DNA from: Phycisphaerales bacterium UBA6054
Lineage (GTDB): Bacteria > Planctomycetota > Phycisphaerae > Phycisphaerales > UBA1924
Assembly (NCBI GenBank): GCA_002429045.1
Contig: DIYM01000136.1
Coordinates: 1-12,160, forward strand
DNA length: 12,160 nucleotides
Reading direction: 5' to 3'
Part shown: in pieces, positions 6,880 through 12,160 of the stretch
Position numbering within the stretch: the first letter of the stretch is position 1
Layout of the letters: each line of letters opens with the position of its first letter
Program-made: the position numbers and the translations under genes
Notes under the pieces: model-generated
Told to the model about the DNA's origin: nothing
What the model saw: only the letters and a program-made list of their open reading frames with translations
Databases searched by the model: none

Positions 6880-7413
6880 ATGATCAGAGCCCTGGCGATG
6901 CTGCTCGTCTTGCTGAGCGCCGGTATGGGGTGTGCGGCGACGCCGGCGCCCGGGGATCGGGCGCTGCCGCAGGCCCGCCCGGCCGACTTCTCGCTGGGCG
7001 TGACGGTGCTCGGCCCGCAGCGCGGGATCGAGCGTTCCGGCCAGCGCCCCGCGCGGTACCTGCTGGGCACGGACGGGTGGCTGCGCGTCGCGATCGGGCC
7101 CGGGGCCAAAGAGTCGGTGCATCCGACGCTGACCCGTCGTCTGGACCCTGGACAGCGTGATCTGCTTTGGGCGTTGACCCGATCGGCGGGGGTGGAGACC
7201 GTCGGCCCGCCGCTGCGGATCCAGAGCCCCGAGTCGTTCGACGCGCCGGCGGGGCGGCGGGTCTATCTCGTCCAGTTCCGGGGCGACGGCAGGCGGATCG
7301 GCCTGGCGATGCCCGAGGGCGAACCCGGCACCGCGCCGTTCGCGGCGTTGGCGGACCGGCTGGCCCATCTATCCTGGGTGCAGCCGCCCCGCCCGCGGAG
7401 CGGGCGCCCCTGA
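6880..7413 (+). CDS. Small exported protein, probable lipoprotein, unknown function
   Basis: This 177-residue protein has a classical export signal: MIR, a hydrophobic run ALAMLLVLLSA, then GMGC with Cys18 as the candidate lipidation site. The lipobox is imperfect because Gly sits at -3, so cleavage by ordinary signal peptidase is possible. The mature part is Arg/Pro/Gly-rich and hydrophilic, with short hydrophobic strands (YLLGTDGWLRVAIG near 64-77, RRVYLVQFRG near 125-134, RRIGLAMPEG near 137-146) that suggest a small all-beta or mixed domain. I do not recognise a family. The third-position GC pattern and the antisense frames support it as a real gene. It is divergent from pheT and 51 bases upstream of the Hsp70 gene, which appears to have its own promoter. 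Confidence 0.7.
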   Translation: MIRALAMLLVLLSAGMGCAATPAPGDRALPQARPADFSLGVTVLGPQRGIERSGQRPARYLLGTDGWLRVAIGPGAKESVHPTLTRRLDPGQRDLLWALTRSAGVETVGPPLRIQSPESFDAPAGRRVYLVQFRGDGRRIGLAMPEGEPGTAPFAALADRLAHLSWVQPPRPRSGRP

Positions 7414-7448
7414 GTTCGGCGCCGGGAAGCGGGGAGTGCGGGCGGACG

Positions 7449-7459
7449 ATCGCTATGCT
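7449..7459 (+). promoter_or_regulatory. Candidate -10 box for the Hsp70 gene
   Basis: TATGCT (7454-7459) ends five bases before the GTG at 7465, and no purine-rich ribosome site lies in the 51-base gap near the start. I see no CIRCE-type inverted repeat, so HrcA-type heat-shock control is not indicated. Confidence 0.38.
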
Positions 7460-7464
7460 CTCGC

Positions 7465-9363
7465 GTGAGCGCAACCCACGAAGAACAAGAGACGATCGTC
7501 GGCATCGACCTCGGCACCACCAACTCGCTGGTGGCTTTCTGCGACGAGCAGGGCGCCCGTGTGTTGGGCGCGGACGACGACGCGATCCTGCCCTCCGCGG
7601 TGCGGTACGATCCGGATCGGGCGGTCGTCGGCAGGGTCGCGCTGGATGAGGCGCCGTCTCATCCGCGAACGTCGATCACCAGCGTCAAGCGCCTGATGGG
7701 GCGTTCGATCCGCGACGTGGACGCCGACCGCAAGTACCTGGGTTACGAGGTGACCGAGGGGCCGAACGGGACCACGCGGGTCGCGTTGCCGGACGGGCGA
7801 TTGCTGAGCCCCGAGCAGGTGTCGGCGGCGATTCTGGGCGAGCTGAAGTCCCGGGCCGAACGGGGGCTCGGGCGTCCGGTCCGCAAGGCGGTGGTGACCG
7901 TGCCCGCGTACTTCGACGACGCGCAGCGTCAGGCGACGAGGCACGCCGGGCGGATCGCGGGGCTGGAGGTGGTTCGGATCGTCAACGAACCCACGGCCGC
8001 CGTGCTGGCGTACGGGATCGGCACCGAGCGTTCGAGCGACCGCAACGCCGGATCGCAGACCGTCGCGATTTATGACCTCGGGGGTGGGACGTTCGACGTT
8101 TCGATCCTGAGGCTGACACCGGGCGGTGACGCGCCGGGCGGGACGGATTTCTTTCAGGTGCTGGCGACCGCCGGGGACACGCGCCTGGGCGGCGATGACA
8201 TCGACCACGCGATCGTGGCGATGCTGGCATCCGAGATCGGGATCGAGATCGGGCGGGACTCGGACGCGCTCGAGTCGCTGCCCCCCGAGACGCGCCGGGC
8301 GCTGTTGTCGTTCGCGCGGGGGGTGAAGCACCGTCTCTCCGAAGAAGAGTCGGCGTCGGTAGAGATCGCTCTCGGCGATGACCGCGTGTACCGGCGGACA
8401 CTCACCCGCGAGGAACTGGAGAGCATGATCGCCCCGCTCATCGAACGATCCATAGCAGCGTGCGAGCGGGCGATGCGCGACGCGGGCCGGGCGCTGAACC
8501 GCGGGACGGTCGACGCGGTGATCCTGGTGGGCGGCTCGACGCGGATCCCGCTGGTGCGCGAGCGGGTCGGGGCGTTCTTCGGCGTCGACGCGTACACGGC
8601 GCTGGACCCGGACCGCGTGGTCGCGCTCGGCGCGGCGGTTCAGGCGTCGATCCTGGCCGGACGAACCAAGGGCAGCCTGCTGCTCGACGTGATCCCGCTG
8701 TCCCTGGGCGTCGAGACGGTGGGCGGGGCGGTCGCGAAGCTGATCAACCGGAACCAGCCCGTGCCGGCGCGGGCGGTCGAGCGGTTTTCGACCAGCGTGG
8801 ACGCCCAGACCAACGTCAGGCTGCACGTGCTGCAGGGCGAGCGTGAGATGGCGGAGGACTGCCGGAGCCTGGGCACGTTCGAGCTGAGGGGCATCCCGCC
8901 CATGCCCGCGGGGATCCCCAAGCTGGAAGTCACGTTCCTGGTCGATGCCAACGGCGTGCTGACCGTCTCGGCGGTCGAGCAACGTTCGGGCAAGCGGGCG
9001 CGGATCCAGATCGTCCCCAACCACGGGCTGACCGAGGGCGAGGTCGAGCGGATGGAGGCCGAGAGCTTCGAGCACGCCAGGGACGACATGGAGCGGCACC
9101 GGGTCGTGGACCTGATCACGAACTCGGAGCTGGACCTCAAGTGGATCGGGGAACGCCTCGAGAAGTTCAGCGCCGATCTGGAACCCGAATACCGCGCCTC
9201 GCTCGGGGAGAAGATCGCGGTATTGCGGGCGATGGTGGCCTCCGCGAGCGCCGATTGGCGGGGCGTGGACGCCAACGCGTTCTATGCCGCGAAGACGGAT
9301 CTGGACAACGCCAGCGTTCGGCTGCAAGAGCTCTCGATCTCGGCGTCGCTGCGTGAGGACTGA
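7465..9363 (+). CDS. hscA: Hsp70 chaperone, HscA-like (Fe-S assembly type)
   Basis: This is a 632-residue Hsp70. The ATPase domain is complete: phosphate-1 loop VGIDLGTTNS (12-21), Lys75 in SVKRLMG, VNEPTAAVLAYG (173-184), phosphate-2 AIYDLGGGTFDVSIL (201-215) and adenosine motif VILVGGSTRIP (352-362). The linker LLLDVIPLSLGVET (405-418) leads to a substrate domain that reads like HscA rather than DnaK: HVLQGEREMAEDCRSLG (454-470), FELRGIPPMPAG (472-483) and VTFLVDANGVLTVSAVE (489-505). The helical lid (about 520-632) has no Gly/Met-rich tail and no EEVD-like end. HscA normally works with HscB to release a cluster from IscU at its LPPVK site, but none of iscU, hscB, iscS or fdx is in this window. 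The start is GTG at 7465 with a close -10-like box and no Shine-Dalgarno. A generic DnaK paralogue is the alternative. Confidence 0.85.
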   Translation: MSATHEEQETIVGIDLGTTNSLVAFCDEQGARVLGADDDAILPSAVRYDPDRAVVGRVALDEAPSHPRTSITSVKRLMGRSIRDVDADRKYLGYEVTEGPNGTTRVALPDGRLLSPEQVSAAILGELKSRAERGLGRPVRKAVVTVPAYFDDAQRQATRHAGRIAGLEVVRIVNEPTAAVLAYGIGTERSSDRNAGSQTVAIYDLGGGTFDVSILRLTPGGDAPGGTDFFQVLATAGDTRLGGDDIDHAIVAMLASEIGIEIGRDSDALESLPPETRRALLSFARGVKHRLSEEESASVEIALGDDRVYRRTLTREELESMIAPLIERSIAACERAMRDAGRALNRGTVDAVILVGGSTRIPLVRERVGAFFGVDAYTALDPDRVVALGAAVQASILAGRTKGSLLLDVIPLSLGVETVGGAVAKLINRNQPVPARAVERFSTSVDAQTNVRLHVLQGEREMAEDCRSLGTFELRGIPPMPAGIPKLEVTFLVDANGVLTVSAVEQRSGKRARIQIVPNHGLTEGEVERMEAESFEHARDDMERHRVVDLITNSELDLKWIGERLEKFSADLEPEYRASLGEKIAVLRAMVASASADWRGVDANAFYAAKTDLDNASVRLQELSISASLRED

Positions 9364-9390
9364 GCCGTTATCGGCACAAGCCCGGATGAT

Positions 9391-9397
9391 GTAGCAT
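9391..9397 (+). promoter_or_regulatory. Weak candidate -10 box before the beta-helix gene
   Basis: GTAGCAT, with TAGCAT at 9392-9397, lies 28 bases after the Hsp70 stop. It resembles the other boxes here but is 83 bases from the chosen ATG at 9481, so this gene would have a leader. Read-through from the Hsp70 gene is equally possible. Confidence 0.2.
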
Positions 9398-9435
9398 CTG
9401 TCTGGGGCTGGCGCCGGAGTGATCGGCGGATCCGG

Positions 9436-9456
9436 CGGCACGGATGATCGGTGCCG
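9436..9456 (+). promoter_or_regulatory. Leader hairpin before the beta-helix gene
   Basis: CGGCAC (9436-9441) and GTGCCG (9451-9456) form a six-base-pair stem with a nine-base loop, 25 bases before the ATG at 9481. The stem buries the alternative GTG start at 9451. It has no T-tract and is too modest to call a terminator. Confidence 0.2.
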
Positions 9457-9480
9457 GTTCTCGGTCCGATCGAGACGGGC

Positions 9481-11622
9481 ATGAGACCCATCTCACACAC
9501 GCCGACGCTGCTGCTGATGTGCCTGGCCTCCGCTGCGGACGCGGGCGATCTCTTCGTCCGAGCCGGTGGCAACGACAGCGCATCGGGCACCTCCCCCGCG
9601 CAGGCGTGGGCGACGGTCGCGCACGCAGCCACGCGGGTCAGCCCGGGCGACACGGTCTACGTGGGCGCGGGCACGTTCAACGGGCAGGTGCGCCCGGCCC
9701 GCGGCGGGACCGGATCGGAACCCATCGCTTTCGTGGCCGATGTGAGCGGCGCTCGAACCGGGGACGCCGGCACCGTCACCATCCGGCACTACCCGAGCCA
9801 GCCCGCGGTCTACATCAAGAACGCCGACCACGTGACGTTCACGGGCTTCGTGGTCGAGGGCGGCCAAGACAGCGTCTTCCTGGACGATGCCTCGGGCATC
9901 GTGCTCGGCTCATGCACGCTGGACGGGGCGCGCGATCGAGCGGTCTACGTGGGCAACGGATCCGAGGCCACCATCAAGGGCTGCACGATCCGGAGCACGG
10001 TGCACGGTGTCCGTATCTCCAACGGCGCTGTTCGCTTCAGCGATGGGCGTGTGCACGATCTGTCCGGCGAGGCTTTCTATGTCCACAGCGCGGGGGCGGA
10101 GGCCGTGATCCGCAGGACTCGGATCACGGACGTACGCCGGGGGGCGCAGGCGGACAACGGACGGCTCGCGATGATCAACGTGCTCGTCCACGAGACATCC
10201 CAGGAAGGGGTTGTCACACGGAACAACACCGAGCTGATCATGGTGCACTGCACGATCGACTCGACCGTCCGGGAGGGCGCGCGGTTCGCCGGGCGATCGA
10301 CGCTGTACAACAACATTTTCTCGAACATCGGTTCTCACTGCATGAGGCTCGACGGGGGGACCTTCGACGTATCGAACAACCTCGTGTACAACCGGCGGGG
10401 GTACCGATCGATGGGGTTCCACTCGCCGAACGAGTTCCAGATGAACCCGCGTTTCGCCGACGCCTCCCGGGACGACTTCACGCTCCTCTCGGGCTCGCAA
10501 GCGATCGGGAGAGCCTTGGACAAGAGCGAGTACACCGTGCTCGACCTCGCGGGCTCGGACCGGCCGCAGGGCGGCGCTGCGGACCTGGGGGCGTTCGAGT
10601 TTGTGGAGCCCGAACTGGACGCTTTCGCATCGATCCCCTACAGGAACGAGGACGGGCGGGACGGCCCGGAATGGCTCGGCGTGCGGACGGGCTCTTTCAG
10701 CGAGTTGGGCGGTGTGTTCGGGATGCACGGCAAGCGGAACCGCGTGGACGAGCGGATCAAGCTCGGCCTGCGCACGATCCCGGGCAGGCGGTATCTGCTC
10801 GCGTTCGAGTTGGTCGCGTTCGACGGATGGGAGCCCGCGGGGAGGTACCGGGACGTCTTCTCTGTTTCGATCGACGGGGTCAGGCTGTTCGAGTCGAGCC
10901 TCACGGACCAGCAAACGGACCGGTTCACGAACATCGGCGAGGGGTCGCGGAGCGATCGCATCTCGACGATGAACACCGTCTGGTTCACCGCGAGCGGCGA
11001 CGAGACAGCGGTGAGTTTCTTCGGTGATATGACGGGCGGTCTCCACGACGAGGGCTGGGGCATCGACAAGATCGTCGTGGTTGACGCGGCCGATCATCGG
11101 CTCGCGGCACCGATCAGCGAGGGTTTCGAGAGCGTGCCCGAGACCGGCTGGATCGACACCACCCAAAGCTCTACGGGCGCGTTCGGGGGCACGCACGGCG
11201 CGTTCGGGCACAACAACCGCAACGCCGCCATGCTGCTGGCGGAGACCGAGCCGGGCAAGGAGTACGCCATCCGGTTCGACTTGATCCTTGCCCCGTCTTG
11301 GGATCCCGATGACGAGATCCGGGTCCGCGTCGACGGCGTGGACGTGCTGGCGCGCTCGCTCGGCACGGGGATGGGGCAGACGGACCCGCTGTCGTTCGGG
11401 GGCGCGGAACCGGCGGTCGAACTGTCACACACGGTCTTCCGCGGGGTGCGGGCGGCGTTCACGGCGTCGGGCGAGACGAGCCTCATCGAGTTCCGCTCGG
11501 ACTCCTCGGGCCCCGCGTCGATCGCCGGGTGGATGCTGGACAACGTGACCGTCCGCGAGCGCACGGGCGAGGTGCGCATCGTGCGCTGGCGTGAACTCTC
11601 ACCGATCGGCGAGAACGACTGA
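9481..11622 (+). CDS. Secreted right-handed parallel beta-helix protein with two C-terminal beta-sandwich domains
   Basis: This 713-residue protein begins with a signal peptide (MRPISHTPTLLLMCLASAADA, cleavage near 21). Mature residues 23-62 (DLFVRAGGNDSASGTS, WATVAHAATRVSPGDTVYVGAGTF) are the usual opening of pectate-lyase-like parallel beta-helix proteins. Successive rungs fill about 70-310, with Asn-rich turns such as LYNNIF and VSNNLVYN. The C-cap is typical: NPRFAD...DDFTLLSGSQAIG (322-343) and GGAADLGAFEF (364-374). Two homologous domains follow, about 421-536 and 579-693. No catalytic residues can be assigned, so a polysaccharide-binding or polysaccharide-degrading role is inference from the fold. 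I chose ATG 9481 over GTG 9451 because the signal peptide starts there and the latter lies in a hairpin; an in-frame TGA at 9445 closes the frame upstream. No cell-wall or PEP-CTERM anchor is visible at the C-terminus. Confidence 0.85.
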   Translation: MRPISHTPTLLLMCLASAADAGDLFVRAGGNDSASGTSPAQAWATVAHAATRVSPGDTVYVGAGTFNGQVRPARGGTGSEPIAFVADVSGARTGDAGTVTIRHYPSQPAVYIKNADHVTFTGFVVEGGQDSVFLDDASGIVLGSCTLDGARDRAVYVGNGSEATIKGCTIRSTVHGVRISNGAVRFSDGRVHDLSGEAFYVHSAGAEAVIRRTRITDVRRGAQADNGRLAMINVLVHETSQEGVVTRNNTELIMVHCTIDSTVREGARFAGRSTLYNNIFSNIGSHCMRLDGGTFDVSNNLVYNRRGYRSMGFHSPNEFQMNPRFADASRDDFTLLSGSQAIGRALDKSEYTVLDLAGSDRPQGGAADLGAFEFVEPELDAFASIPYRNEDGRDGPEWLGVRTGSFSELGGVFGMHGKRNRVDERIKLGLRTIPGRRYLLAFELVAFDGWEPAGRYRDVFSVSIDGVRLFESSLTDQQTDRFTNIGEGSRSDRISTMNTVWFTASGDETAVSFFGDMTGGLHDEGWGIDKIVVVDAADHRLAAPISEGFESVPETGWIDTTQSSTGAFGGTHGAFGHNNRNAAMLLAETEPGKEYAIRFDLILAPSWDPDDEIRVRVDGVDVLARSLGTGMGQTDPLSFGGAEPAVELSHTVFRGVRAAFTASGETSLIEFRSDSSGPASIAGWMLDNVTVRERTGEVRIVRWRELSPIGEND
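10741..11559 (+). repeat. Tandem domain duplication inside the beta-helix protein
   Basis: Two segments of about 115 residues align by eye. TIPGRRYLLAFELVAFDGW (432-450) matches TEPGKEYAIRFDLILAPSW (589-607). FSVSIDGVRLFESSL (460-474) matches IRVRVDGVDVLARSL (613-627). VWFTASGDETAVSFFGD (500-516) matches AAFTASGETSLIEFRSD (658-674). GWGIDKIVVVD (525-535) matches GWMLDNVTVRE (683-693). The pattern of alternating strands and a closing GWxxDxVxV resembles carbohydrate-binding (galactose-binding-like) jelly rolls. The copies are diverged, so the duplication is old. Confidence 0.7.
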
Positions 11623-11648
11623 TCCGCCACGCAACCCGGGCGTCCCCG

Positions 11649-11659
11649 GCCCGTATCAT
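11649..11659 (+). promoter_or_regulatory. Candidate -10 box for the phosphatase gene
   Basis: GCCCGTATCAT ends six bases before the ATG at 11666, with no Shine-Dalgarno. It has the same GCCCG-TAnnnT layout and spacing as the box before the gene at 6880. Only 43 bases separate this ATG from the beta-helix stop. Confidence 0.42.
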
Positions 11660-11665
11660 CGCCCG

Positions 11666-12160
11666 ATGTCGTACGGGAACCCGCCCGGGCTCGTGTTGCT
11701 GTTGCTGGCCTGCGCACCGGCGGCGCTGTTCTCGTGCGTTGCCGAGCAGGCGCGTGTTCCGGGGGATCCGAGCGAGACCGAGACGGTCGGGCTCGAGAAC
11801 GTGCACCTGCTGGCGGGCGGGCTGATCTCGGGGGGTGAACCAAAGGGCGACGCGGGGTACGAATCGCTGCGCCGGCTCGGCGTGCGGTCGTTGATCTCGA
11901 CCGACGCGGTCGCGCCGGACCTGGACCGGGCCCGGGCAGCCGGCATCCGGGTGGTCCACCTGCCGATCGGGTACGACGGCATCGCCGAGCGACGCCAGAT
12001 CGAACTGGCGGCTGCGATCCGGGACCTGCCCCGCCCGATCTACGTTCACTGCCACCACGGCAAGCACCGCGGGCCCGCTGCGATCTGCGTCGGCGCGATC
12101 GGTGCCGGGGAGATCACGCGGGAGGACGGGTCCGCGTTCATGGAACTGGCGGGCACGAGC
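11666..12160 (+). CDS. Exported CX5R phosphatase (PTP/DSP-like), 3' end outside the window
   Basis: The first 165 residues are present with no stop. A signal sequence (GLVLLLLACAPAALFSC) offers two possible lipidation cysteines, Cys16 (LLAC) and Cys24 (LFSC), so the protein is probably a lipoprotein or periplasmic. The mature part follows the small cysteine-phosphatase pattern: HLLAGGLISGGEP (47-59), YESLRRLGVRSLIS (65-78), AAGIRVVHLPIGYDGI (91-106), then IYVHCHHGKHRGP (125-137). The last is a complete HC-X5-R P-loop with nucleophile Cys129 and Arg135; the following GPAA helix start is also typical. Asp104 is a plausible general acid. The substrate could be phosphoprotein, phosphoinositide, nucleotide or another phosphoester, and sequence does not decide. 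It lies 43 bases after the beta-helix gene but seems to have its own promoter. Confidence 0.78.
   Translation, partial: MSYGNPPGLVLLLLACAPAALFSCVAEQARVPGDPSETETVGLENVHLLAGGLISGGEPKGDAGYESLRRLGVRSLISTDAVAPDLDRARAAGIRVVHLPIGYDGIAERRQIELAAAIRDLPRPIYVHCHHGKHRGPAAICVGAIGAGEITREDGSAFMELAGTS

Noticed and set aside
7453..9441. A 662-codon open frame on the minus strand
   Set aside because: It is antisense to the Hsp70 gene, which matches its family from end to end; the antisense product has no domain.
9451..9480. GTG 9451 as the start of the beta-helix protein
   Set aside because: It would put ten residues before a signal peptide that begins naturally at ATG 9481, and it lies in the stem of a hairpin.
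9910..11211. A 433-codon open frame on the minus strand
   Set aside because: It is antisense to the beta-helix gene, whose signal peptide, rungs and C-cap identify the real frame.
1..12160. tRNA genes, CRISPR arrays, insertion sequences, toxin-antitoxin or defence modules
   Set aside because: I read both strands for these and saw no cloverleaf, regular repeat-spacer pattern, transposase motifs, terminal inverted repeats or paired small genes.

Overview
This is a GC-rich bacterial window with dense, mostly housekeeping gene content. I infer Planctomycetota, plausibly Phycisphaerae. The grounds are the base composition, an exported right-handed beta-helix protein with the C-cap typical of planctomycete secretomes, and a solitary HscA-like Hsp70. 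No 16S or other marker is present, so this is inference. I see no tRNA, rRNA, CRISPR array, insertion sequence or phage gene.

The left half (1-6806) is read on the minus strand. In transcription order it holds pheT (4701-6806), a class IV branched-chain aminotransferase (3306-4319), an SLC13/DASS carboxylate transporter (1745-3229), a membrane-fusion (adaptor) protein of an RND efflux pump (26-1540), and the first nine codons of the RND pump itself (1-29). The last two overlap by ATGA and form a clear translational unit. The aminotransferase is set apart by a roughly 380-base leader on its upstream side and a GC hairpin on its downstream side.

The right half (6880-12160) is read on the plus strand. 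It holds a small probable lipoprotein (6880-7413), an HscA-type Hsp70 chaperone (7465-9363), a secreted beta-helix protein ending in two homologous beta-sandwich domains (9481-11622), and the start of an exported CX5R (PTP/DSP-type) phosphatase that runs off the window (11666-12160). The two halves diverge at 6807-6879.

Nothing links all these genes into one pathway, and I did not find a convincing new multi-gene system. The points most worth checking are four. First, a recurrent TAnnnT box, preceded by an identical GCCCG at three sites, sits 5-9 bases before several start codons that lack a Shine-Dalgarno, which suggests leaderless transcription. Second, the bacterial-type PheT lacks the N-terminal tRNA-binding (EMAPII-like) domain. 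Third, the HscA-like chaperone has no Isc partners nearby. Fourth, the beta-helix protein has an internal domain duplication and is followed by an exported phosphatase.
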